Shown piece by piece: positions 52,380 to 64,000 of a stretch of 64,000 nucleotides of DNA. Position 1 is the stretch's first letter. Each line of letters begins with the position of its first letter. A program made the position numbers and the translations under genes. The stretch is from Antrodiella citrinella (Eukaryota; Basidiomycota; Agaricomycetes; Polyporales; Steccherinaceae). The notes below the pieces were generated by a model. It saw only the letters and a list, made by a program, of their open reading frames with translations, made no database searches and was not told where the DNA came from. Where the stretch lies: positions 51,909 to 115,908 of the forward strand of contig SGPM01000049.1 in the NCBI GenBank assembly GCA_004802725.1, read 5' to 3'.

Positions 52380-52949
52380 ATGTCAACTGACAGTAAGTTG
52401 ACAAGTACCTAAGTCGTGACCCGACGTGCCGCTAACAGCTCCTTCCCGTGGGTCGTAGACTCCGAGTCCATCAGCCAATTACTTAATGACGGCAGTCACA
52501 CTATCCAAACAGTCCCTGGCAGTGGCAAGAACGGCCAAGGGGACTATCACGTCTTTGCTTTACACCCTTCCCCGGTGAACGGAAAACAAGATGTTCAGAT
52601 CAACATACCCGTTGGACCGGCCACTCTTCAGGTATGTTTCTTAGTGCCATTCGTTCATTCGTCTGAAGAGTGACGAGGCGTTCGCATATAGTATAGCGGC
52701 GTCATTGACATAGAGACCCTTTCTTGTGACATCATCGCCTCCATCAAGCTCCCTTTCCTCCCAGAATTCAGAATTGGCCAGGTCATCAGGGGAAACCTGA
52801 AAGAAGGCATTACTATTCAGTCGGGCCTTTCTGTAGCGAGTGGATCCACCACGCTATACGCCCAAGACAGCTGGCTCTGGAACAAGTTCAAGCTTACCAT
52901 TTTGGGTAAAACATACGACGCCGACTTCAAGCTCATACCACTCCCGTAA
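52380..52949 (+). CDS. Small unrecognised protein, ~147 residues, three exons
   Basis: Exons 52380-52392, 52459-52631 and 52692-52949 join in frame with GT-AG introns. The second exon needs the acceptor TCGTAG at 52458, since the first AG upstream gives a stop. The product starts MSTDNSESISQLLNDGSH and continues with beta-strand-like sequence (VQINIPVGPATLQ, YSGVIDIETLSCDIIASI, LYAQDSWLWNKFKLTILG) and ends FKLIPLP. It has no signal peptide or membrane span. I do not recognise the family; composition suggests a compact beta-rich cytosolic protein. The terminal CCCGTAAGT could be a donor that exchanges the last residues for PPA. Confidence 0.55.
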
Positions 52950-53466
52950 GTCTCCGACTCATGTTGTACTCGCGGCTACTATACTTACCAGCAGACCAGC
53001 CTGAACCAAGTCGCCTGAAATAATTAGGTAGCAGCCCCGACGTACNTCTAGTATTCGGACTCTTGTTCACAGTGATCATTCTGAACTTGAGCGGCCGGCC
53101 GTCTGTCATCCCACATCAATGTTGGCGAAATATTATTTCGTATCGCCCATCAGTGCAAAGTCAACGATATTCTGCATCTGCAGCCACCGAGCGTCTTCGA
53201 ACACTACTGAATACCCGCAGTTTATGTTCAAACTACCGGGTAGTGAACGGTCCAAATTGCGATTTATTTGGGCCCACAACACCAAACAAACCTTTCAGGC
53301 GAGCTCTTAAGCCGAGACTCAGTTAAAAACTATCCATCTGCTCGATCGAACTAATACATTTGTTATTACTTCCTACTACAGTCTATAGCTTATTCTCCAA
53401 AGGTTGCGACGCTCTTTGCGTGGTCGGTCACTCAATAAGTTTGTGATACTCCTCACCATGTTGCAC
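52950..53466. other. Intergenic region with one ambiguous base
   Basis: 517 bp between the small unknown gene and the 3' end of PGK1. The base at 53046 is undetermined (n). Short frames around 53063-53326 overlap in two phases and show no family features. The last ~100 bp are the 3' flank of PGK1. Confidence 0.4.
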
Positions 53467-55107
53467 TCACTTCTCGGAAAGCTCGGCAACACCTGGCAAG
53501 GTCTGAGAGAGATTCGATTCAGCTGCAGTGAACAAAGCTTCAATTGATGGGTAAATACGTACCTTGCCCTCCAAGAGCTCAAGACTGGCACCTCCTCCAG
53601 TGCTGACATGGCTCAGCTTGTCTTCTGCGCCGTGTTGCGCGACGACGGTGGCGGTGTCACCACCACCGATGATCACAGTAGCACCGTTCGCGGCGGCCTC
53701 AATAGTAGCATCCAAAAGAGACTTCGAGCCAGTCGCAAATGCGGGGAACTCGAACACACCGGGAGGACTGCCAGGTTTGCCCAATTAGTTTATGTATATG
53801 ATGACGGAGATAGATAAAATTACCCGTTCCAAAGGATGGTCTTGGCTTCGAGGACTGTGGTACGAAAGAGCGCGCAGCTCTTGGGGCCGGAGTCCAATCC
53901 CATCCAGGACGCAGGAATGCCCTCGGACTCATCAGCTGTACCAGTCTGCAATCACGCATGAAAATGAGCATGTGCTATCGTGTATGACAGGACTACTCGA
54001 ACTTACCGCCGCGTCCTTCGCAAACTTATCGGCAGTGATCCAGTCAACGGGGAAGACAATCTTGACACCCTTTGATTTGGCCTTTTGAATCAGGCCCTGA
54101 ACTTTCTCTGCGCCAGCAGCGTCAAAGAGTGATTGACCAATCTACGAGAATCACAGATCAGCGTCGCGGAAAACTAAAGGAACAAAAACAACTGCATACC
54201 TCGAACTTATCAAGGACTTTCTTGAAGGTGAAGGCCATGCCTCCACAGATGATGAGAGAGTCGACCTGTGTGTGTATGAGTGATGAGGCGAGCTGTACTC
54301 GATGGTAGATCTCACCTTGTCCAACATATTCTCGATCAACTGAATCTTGTCAGAGACCTTGGCACCGCCAAGGATAGCGAGGAAGGGTCGCTCTGGGTGC
54401 TCGAGCGCTTTGGCAAAGTACTCCAACTCCTTCTTCATCAGGAGGCCAGAAGCGCGCTGGGGAAGCTTCACTCCGACCATGGAGGAATGGGCACGGTGAG
54501 CAGTACCGAATGCATCGTTAACATAGACATCACCGAGCCTGGTGAGGCCCTCTCGGAACTGAGTGACCTTGGCGGGGTCAGCCTTGATCTTGTTTCCCTC
54601 CTTATCTTTGGTGGAACCTTCCTCCTCCAAGTGGAAGCGCAGGTTCTCGAGCAGGATGACGGAGCCTTCTGGCGCGCTGCTGATGGCCTCCTCAACTTCG
54701 GGGCCGACAGAGTCCTTGGTGAAGATGACGGGTTTTCCGAGATGCTTCTCGACCTCTTTTGAGACGGGCTCAAGGGAGTATTTGGCGACAACCTTTCCGT
54801 CGGGGCGACCGAGATGTGACATCAGGATGACCTTGGAGGCGCCTGAGGGAGAATGGGTATCAGACGGTCTTGAAGTGCACTACACGTGCATACCGTGGTC
54901 GAGAGCATACTGAACGGTGGGCAGAGCCGCGACAATTCGCTGAACACATTTCGAACGTCAGAAAGCGCATTCCGAAGTGGCGACTGGACTTACGGCGGGG
55001 TTGGTGACCTTGCCATCGGCCATGGGGACATTGAAGTCGACACGGATAAGGACGCGCTTGCCCTTGAGGTCGAGGTCGGTGATGGCGAGTTTACTTGACA
55101 GAGACAT
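53467..55107 (-). CDS. PGK1: Phosphoglycerate kinase
   Basis: Glycolytic enzyme converting 1,3-bisphosphoglycerate and ADP to 3-phosphoglycerate and ATP. Exons join from ATG 55107: [33 protein letters not shown] (substrate loop), [98 protein letters not shown] (nucleotide site) and [16 protein letters not shown]. Length is about 417 residues, as usual. The catalytic Arg in RVDFNVP and the Gly-rich loops are intact. About seven introns, more than in yeast, where the gene has none. The 60 bp before the ATG are strongly pyrimidine-rich, typical for highly expressed fungal genes. An upstream in-frame ATG at 55176 is discussed under findings. Confidence 0.95.
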
Positions 55108-55452
55108 ATTTACAACGAGGGATAAGAGAGAGATGAGGAGGAATGTGAGGAAGAGAGCGGTCTTTGCTTGTGCCATATTTAAATACTGCCAATCGATGGG
55201 GGAGGACCAGTCAGACGCCCGCCGCATTCACTCGGTCATTTCGACCCGATAAGTCGATCACTGTAACCCCGTCATCGTAATTCCAGAGTAGCCGAGGCGA
55301 CATCACAGTCGAGTCCAGAACACAACAGAATCGCCAATGCAAAAGAAAAGGGCTGGTCGATGCCCAGGGTATGAGACCAATGTTGTACATGAAGCATCGT
55401 GATAGGACAGCAGAACAAGGTACACCTGGTATACATACGCGGGATACTTCCA

Positions 55453-56414
55453 TCATGAACTCGCCACAGCTGGTGCTTCCGGTTGGCTCTCAGGCTCGGT
55501 CGCAGGTGCTGGTGCTGGTGCAGCCTCGGCAGACTTCTCCTCTCGCGGAATGTTGTTCGGAGGTCCTCCTCTGCCCCGTCCGCGGCCGGTGAAGTTTCCT
55601 CGTGCGCCTCCACGTACACTACCGCGAATGCCAATCTTCGCGGTAGGAGGGGAGGGTGTGTTGCCATCCCCGTCAACCCTTGGTTCAACAGATTTCACGC
55701 CGGGCTTTCCACTATCCCACTCTCTGCTTTGTATCTGATGCAGTGTAAGTATGCAGAATGAGGTAGACCAGATACACAACCTACCTTGCCCAGCTTACGG
55801 CGCGCGTTCTCCTCGCGAGCGCGGTTCACATTCTCCTGTACTTTCTTTGTCTTAGCCTGCTTCGCTCTCTCTGCCTCCTGTGTTTTCTTGAAATCATCCT
55901 CATCCTTCTTTACATCCTGTATGGATCGGTGAGCATATGTCCTGATTGACACAAATAAGAAACGCACCTCTCTCCGCAGCTTGATCTTCTCATTTTGTTC
56001 CCGAATACGAACCATCCGTTCCTTGAGTTCTTCCTCGCTCAGCTTGTCCTGTTTCACAAACGTCAACTGAGTCTGATCTGATTATCGTAAATACTCAAGA
56101 ACATAACGTACGCGTTGTGCGCCACCGGTATTTACACGGTCTGGATTCACGTATGGCTGTTTCTTCTTTTCTTTCAGAGCAGCAGACTGAGGTGATGATG
56201 CTGATTGCGCATCTTCAGCGGACGCAGTATTCTCTGCAACATCGTTCTTTGGTGTCGAGTCGTCGGCTTCCTTGGAGTCTACTACAGGCACCTCCTCGAG
56301 TGTGATTGGTGCATCTTTCGTGACCGATGCAGGTGCCTCGGTGTCCTCAACTTTGAGTGTCTCAAAATTTAGACCTAGAGAGTTGGCCGTGGTGTCTTCC
56401 GCTTTATCCGACAT
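55453..56414 (-). CDS. Conserved coiled-coil protein with RGG-rich C terminus, likely RNA-binding
   Basis: Four exons from ATG 56414 (MSDKAEDTTANS). The N-terminal ~110 residues are acidic and disordered. Then come YVNPDRVNTGGAQR, KLSEEELKERMVRIREQNEK, DVKKDEDDFKKTQEAERAKQ, ENVNRAREENARRKLGK and IQSREWDSGK, all charged helix. The tail has RG-rich motifs (IGIRGSVRGGARGNFTGRG, RGRGGPP) before an Ala/Pro/Glu end. I have seen this arrangement in other fungal proteins of unknown function; RGG boxes usually bind RNA. I cannot assign an orthologue name. It is head-to-head with SDA1 over 327 bp, which may suggest co-expression with ribosome biogenesis. Confidence 0.72.
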
Positions 56415-56741
56415 TGGTGTCGGCCGTGGTGCACAGGAAGAGAGACGGCCGTGGTAGTTGACTTCAAGACCAGACTGGACTAAGCAGGGCGTTATGTTGT
56501 TACACGAAATAAATATGGGAATTGGTCGCATCTTATCTTATCGGTTAACTCTAGATCTACGCGCGCTAACATCTCAAATCTTTGAATCTTCGAAAGTATA
56601 CTTGACTAGTAGCGACGTTTTGAGTCTTTTAACTGTCTCTAACTCTCAACTTCTATTGTGAGTCCTCTATGCTCTTAGGATATTGGTGCTCAGATCTCTA
56701 ACTGCTCTTCCTGATAGTACAACGCCAACTCACGACTCATC
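56415..56741. promoter_or_regulatory. Divergent promoter between the RGG protein gene and SDA1
   Basis: 327 bp separating two start codons that point away from each other. It is moderately AT-rich. No clear TATA and no ORF worth calling. Confidence 0.5.
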
Positions 56742-59402
56742 ATGGGTCGTGGTGTTTTACTGACTGCGAACCTCCCCCAGCTCCAAAACCTCATCAAGCG
56801 AGACCCTCCTGCCTACCAAGAAGAGTTTCTCCAACAATGGAATCACTATAACAGTGTACGGGAGATTTTCAAAACAAATCCCGACGAACAAGCACCGCAT
56901 TTTAGAGAGCTTGTGACGTTCATTGCTCAGGTGCGTTGAGTCGGTCGAATAACCTCAAAGGTAACATTGAACGAACAATAATTGGACCAGGTATCACAAT
57001 GCTACCCGAAACATACCAACGATTTCCCCTCGCAGATATCGTCTCTGTTGCTGGAGAACTTTCTTACGCTCTCTCCCGATACCCGCAAGACTCTGGTTCA
57101 GAATCTGGTCATGCTGAGGAATAAAAGTGTTATATCCTCCATCGAGTGCGTCTTTTGTGTCTCTCCGTCCAGTGTCTTCGTTTATAAATGCCCTGCAAAG
57201 ACTGCTTAAGTCTCTCTTCCCCCTCCTCCCTCGAACGACTTCCTCTTCCCTACGCACCTTCATCCGTAAAACCATCCTCTCGGATATCCGCACCGCCAAT
57301 ATGCGCAGCAAAAACCACAAGCTCAATCGTGCGGTACAGACGATGCTTTTCGGTATGATTGAGAAAGGTATGGAAGCTGAAGTGGTGGGGGACAAGGGCA
57401 AAGCGAAGGCCATCACGCATGATAGCGACGATGCGATGTGGGCGGTCGTCTTGACGAAGGAGCTCTGGAAGAAAGGTGTCTGGTGAGTGCTATATGTGTA
57501 GTGCAGTGTAATGCGATGCTGACAGTCGTTCTAGGTCGGACGCGAAGACAGTCTCTATTGTCGCCCTTGGGAGCGCGCATCCTGCAATCAAAGTTCGAAG
57601 CGCATCTATTCATTTTTTCCTTGGAGAAGACGATGATGCAGTGGACAGCGACGATGAAGAAGAAGAGATCCCTAGCGTCAAGGGCTTGCAGCATCGTCGT
57701 GAAATTAATAAAAAGACGCGCAGTGGAGACAAGAAGTTTGAGAAGCAGGTGAAATCCGTAAAGATCGTGAGTGTGACCCTTCGTATATCAGCCTGAAGCC
57801 TCTGACTGCGGTACCTCCAGAAACGCAAACGCAAAGGCGATATTACGTCCGCCAACTTCCCGGCTCTTCAACTCTTGAACGATCCACAGACCTTCTGCGA
57901 AAAATTGTATGACATGCTGAACCGCTACGACAAACGCTACTCCCTCGAGCACAAAATCCTGATCATGCAGCTTCTGTCGCGGGTCATGGGCGCACACAAA
58001 CTTCACGTGCTTAGCTTCTATACTTACATCATGAAGTACCTCACCTATCACCAACTCCGCATCCCCTCCATCCTTGTTGGTCTCGCGCAATCCGTGCACG
58101 AGTACACGCCTCCCGACGCTCTCCTCCCTTGCGTACGCAAGATTGCACATGAGTTCGTACATCCGGGTGTAGGCAGCGAGGTCGTCGCGGCGGGTATCAA
58201 TGCGATCAGAGAGATTTGTAGGCGGCAGCCATGGGCCATGGAGGAGGACCTACTAGGCGATCTGGTGGCATACAGGAAGAGTAGGGTCAAGGCAGTCACG
58301 GCGGCTGCGAGAGGTTTGCTCCAGCAGTTCAGGGATGTGAATCCGGGTATGTTGAAAAGAAGGGAGAGAGTAAGTGATTTAGCCATGCATGAACGGCTGT
58401 CTTGCTCATCTTTTGTTTACAGGGTAAGGAAGCCAGCATGGGCATGACGACTGGTGCACGTCCCTTCGGACACAGCAGCGATGCAGCTGTGGACATAGAA
58501 GGTCTGGTGGTAAGTAGTCTTTTCATATCTCGTATTACACTTCAGTCGTACCATTCTGTCCAACAGCTTCTCGAAGACCATCTACAACGCCTCCGCGACG
58601 AGGAAGGCGCAGAAGCAGGTGACGCCGACAAAGACGACGAAGCAGCTTGGGAAAACTGGGACGTTGAATCTGACTCTTCAGATGAGTCCTCGGATGGTTG
58701 GCAAGACGTTCCATCGGACGGTGACTCCGACCTGGAAGTTAGCGATAGTGAGGATGAAGATGACAAGAAGTCAAAGAAGAAGAAGGGTGAAGGAGAGGAT
58801 GTAGATAAAATGGACGTTGATGAAGAGGCGACTAAGCAAGACGAAGACGAAGCCCCAGTTGATCCGGCTCGAGTGTCCATCTTGGCCACTACCAAAGTCT
58901 GTTCCTTTTCTCTTTCGCGCATATATCTACTCATGTCTCTTGTGTTCAGATCCTCACACCAGCCGATTTCGCGATGCTAAACGACCTCAGGATTCAAGCC
59001 GCCAAGGAGAGTGTGGAGAAAGGCGGAGGATCCGCGACCAAACGCAAGCTTGCTGCTCTCGAAGCCGACAAGAAAGCCCGCGCCCAGTCTGGAAACATGG
59101 ACGATGCTTTCGTCTCAGAAAATGATATCCTCGGACCGCGCAAGAAGGCCAAGTCAGACTATGCTGAGCGTGTCGCCTCCATCGCGAAGGGACGAGAAGG
59201 GAGAGAAAAGTTCGGTTCGATGAAGGGCAAGAAGAACAAGGAGGCCCCGAGCAGTTCGACGAACAGAGAAAAGGCGAGGAACAAGCCGTTGATGATGGTG
59301 ATTGCGAGCGGGGCGATCAGGAGCAAGAAGAAGGCGTCGTTGCGGGACAAGCAGAAGAAGCTGAGGGCGCATATAGACAAGTCGAAGAAGACGAAGCATT
59401 GA
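56742..59402 (+). CDS. SDA1: Sda1, 60S ribosomal subunit biogenesis factor
   Basis: Nucleolar/nuclear protein of pre-60S particles, needed for export. About nine exons from ATG 56742. The N terminus is typical: [32 protein letters not shown] and [16 protein letters not shown]. Then come [97 protein letters not shown] helix and [21 protein letters not shown] long acidic stretch (~residues 560-650) is followed by [16 protein letters not shown] and the basic C-terminal tail [19 protein letters not shown], a conserved SDA1 end. TGA at 59400-59402. It is tail-to-tail with the Nudix gene. Confidence 0.94.
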
Positions 59403-59473
59403 GCTCAGAGTCGAGCCCATCCATTTGGATACTGGTATATTACATTTATTTGTGGGCGTTGTGTACTTACATC

Positions 59474-60666
59474 TTATTGCTCTGCACGCAAAGCCATTTC
59501 ATATCCTGAAGCAAAATGAGAGAGCTTTGCATCAACCACATACCCCTGAAAATCGACCTCGAGTCAGCTCGATATAGTCGTTTCTTTATCTGAATACTCA
59601 CCTTCCTTTCGTATTCTGATCCAAAACGTGAGTATCAATGAGGTCAGTTGTGTATGCTAAGTGACGGACCTTCGAACACTTGAGTCAGCTTACTGATCTC
59701 CACTACACGCTTAGTGATGAACTCTCCGGCGTCCAACTTCTGGTCGAAAATCCCAAGTTCATCCGGAAACGGTACGTCGACTGTGACCAACTTCATGTTG
59801 GCATTCGTCATACCTAGACGCAAAGTCAGCGTAGCCTTCGGAATACGAGCCTTGCGAACCACTCACCGGGGTCAGCTACGAGAACAGGGGACGATTGAAG
59901 TACTTTTTGTGCCTTATAACCTGTCTCTTCTTCGAGCTCGCGGATAGCAGCTTGTTCTGCTGTCTCGCCCTTGTCGATAAGTCCTATGCATATGAAATCT
60001 CAAGATCGTCACAAGCTAGTCAAGAGCTTGGGAGAATCTACCTGCCGGAAGTTCTGGTAGCACGAGATTCGTCAGTCAAGAGTGATGCCATAAATATGTA
60101 GCAGAGCTGCGACGAACCAACGACAAATTTGTCAATCGGAGGACGATATTGCTCGATGATCACTGTGGAGACCGGAAAGGCATCCGTCTCCGAACGTAAG
60201 ATGGCGAAGACCGCCACAGCTAAAACGGACGAATCAGTCGGTATGGTGTGGTCTTGGGACGAAGGGCTAACCATCGATTCCAGAGGGGCCCCTAGTGGTG
60301 CGTTCTGCGCTCTCCCATATTCTCTAGATGCATGGTGAGAGGAGGTGTCCAATAGACAACATGACACCGTACCTCCTTGCCTTCGGGATCACTCCATTTG
60401 ATTTTCTTCAGAGTGATCCACCTATATGAATGAGCTTCTAATGCATGGTCACTCTTCGTGAGCACTCACTTGGCTTCGGTCAGAGGCAATTCCTCTTTGG
60501 ACAACACCTTTGGCAGGGCCGACATTTTGTGAACGCGGCGTCGATAATCAACGATTGGTGAGTAAAGCTGATAAGATGGAAAATCAAGTGCAGAAGCTCC
60601 TCTCGCAGTGGCTGTAACTGATGTGCGACTGGCGGACAAAGTTAAGATGCGTCTGCACGACAACAT
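59474..60666 (-). CDS. YSA1: ADP-sugar pyrophosphatase, Nudix family (NUDT5/Ysa1 type), two possible starts
   Basis: Hydrolyses ADP-ribose and related ADP-sugars. About eight short exons. The Nudix box is complete: [23 protein letters not shown] fits G-x5-E-x7-REUxEExGU with all catalytic Glu. Around it are [39 protein letters not shown] and [14 protein letters not shown]. The last two exons restore EEYERK and [22 protein letters not shown] at 59474-59476. One intron uses donor GTCCGT. Start: ATG 60525 ([15 protein letters not shown]) gives the usual cytosolic protein. An in-frame ATG at 60666 adds 47 residues rich in Arg, Ser, Ala and Leu, like a mitochondrial presequence. The coordinates given include this extension. 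Confidence 0.88.
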
Positions 60667-60963
60667 CGAGCACACGAACAATATAGACGCTCGTTGTCGC
60701 CCATCTCTCTCGGACTCTTGTCCTTGTCCTCGGCAACATAAGTTACAAGCTTACGAATTCCCAGTAAGAATTCGAGACATGTCTGAGCCAAGTTTTCTCA
60801 CAAGTACTCTCAGTAGACACGGGAGCTCGCCCTACGACGCCGACTGAATTTGCAGGTTACGCTGTTGTCTGCCCACGCTATAGGCTGACTTCCCAGCTTC
60901 CACATGGATATGACGGTATACAGACCTGGAGTAAATTACACATGGACATAAGCAGCAGCAACT

Positions 60964-63249
<2,286 letters not shown>

Positions 63250-64000
63250 GACCGCGATTTGTGAGGAATTAAGGACACATAAGCTTTGATATATTATATA
63301 TTACGTTATTTTACTACAATGATATCCAAATCCAAATAGTTTTGAACTCCCCCTCAACAGGACGGGCTTGAGTCTGTGCCAGTGGTCCCCTCTCTTGAAG
63401 TTTCCTCCTGATCACCCTGAAATCAATTCGCAAGGTTGATTTTAATTCACTGGCAGCTGCAAATTATCATTATGTAGCAGTTTTCCAACATCACTTCAAT
63501 GTCATTACTATAGAGGATAGAATGTTGTTCAAGATGCATTGAATGCTACATTCCTACGTAGCGATTCGACAGATATCGTCCAAATTCCAACGAGCCCAGA
63601 GCAACATGTACAGTGCTCTTGAGCACACGCCGCTCAATAGCTACCACCATGCACGTACCCGCTATCATGCCACCATTGAGAACGAGTCGCAAATGACTGC
63701 CCAGAAACAGTTTCTGTGTTGACCTTCCCTGCTTTGCACCTGCGACCACTTAGTAGCTGACCATAATGATACCGTGGTGAGTTCGTGCAACTTCGTTGAA
63801 TGCGCTTCTGCCGCTGAAGTATTCCCGCATCCAGAGACCAGAGTAGACGATCACTAGTGCACGTCACGGGTATGTCACACCCGCGCGGGTTACGGGTGCG
63901 GGTTCAGTGNNNNTACGCCGCAGACACGGTGAACAAATGGGTGTTTCCGGTGTGAGGAAACGCCAAATATACATATTTAGCGTATGTCGATGTACAATAT
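63250..64000. other. Upstream region of DDX41 ending in an N gap and repeat sequence
   Basis: 750 bp. The first ~100 bp should hold the DDX41 promoter. No frame here looks like a gene. At 63880-63905 is a GC-rich patch with CCCGCGCGGGT, then four undetermined bases (63910-63913), then the dispersed repeat copy B. Confidence 0.45.
63928..63971 (+). repeat. 44-bp dispersed repeat, copy B, at the window edge
   Basis: Starts GGTGAACAAATGGG and ends CAAATATA; 39 of 44 positions match copy A at 13146-13189. The homology begins abruptly at the same base in both copies, which marks an element terminus. The rest of the element lies beyond the window. Confidence 0.55.

Overview
The window is nuclear DNA from a filamentous basidiomycete, most likely an agaricomycete. 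Genes are dense and cut by many short introns of about 45-70 nt with GT-AG ends. The proteins have fungal character (Skt5-type chitin synthase activator, Laa1, Sae2, Pex6, Sda1). Repeats include Ty3/gypsy pol, solo LTRs and a Helitron-type protein with the DUF6570-like arrangement that is common in mushrooms. No bacterial-type operons are present. All exon joins were inferred by eye from splice signals and reading frame.

Layout. 1-5179 (-): the TSC2/tuberin Rap-GAP subunit, cut by the left window edge. 5582-12533 (+): a roughly 2,000-residue HEAT-repeat protein of the HEATR5/Laa1 family. 12.6-23.6 kb: a mobile-element island holding a spliced gag-like gene with a Zn2Cys6-spaced cysteine cluster, three related solo LTRs, a decayed Helitron-type protein, a gypsy RNase H fragment, an ORF truncated by an LTR, a 717-bp foldback element and a 233-bp MITE-like element. 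From 23.6 kb the sequence returns to single-copy genes: Sae2/CtIP (-), a Rho GTPase (+), PIG-X/Pbn1 (-), Yju2 (+), a PhoD-like phosphatase (+), PNKP (-), a weak unknown ORF (-), a family-8-like glycosyltransferase (+) and PFKFB (-). Then come a broken F-box gene (+), Pex6 (+), a PITH-domain protein (-), Skt5/Chs4 (-), a PHD-JmjC demethylase (-), a small unknown protein (+), phosphoglycerate kinase (-), an RGG-tailed coiled-coil protein (-), Sda1 (+), an ADP-sugar Nudix hydrolase (-) and DDX41 (-). The last 750 bp hold an N gap and the edge of a dispersed repeat also present at 13.1 kb.

The genes are housekeeping and unlinked in pathway: TOR signalling, AP-1 traffic, DNA-end repair (Sae2 and PNKP lie about 6 kb apart), GPI synthesis, splicing (Yju2, DDX41), glycolysis and its regulation (Pgk, PFKFB), peroxisome import, chitin synthesis, chromatin and 60S biogenesis. 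I see no secondary-metabolite or defence cluster. The least explained material is the gag-like Zn-cluster gene, the inverted-repeat elements, and a few protein-level details: alternative N termini of Pgk and the Nudix enzyme, a CaaX box hidden behind the last intron of Skt5, and an altered phosphatase motif in PNKP.
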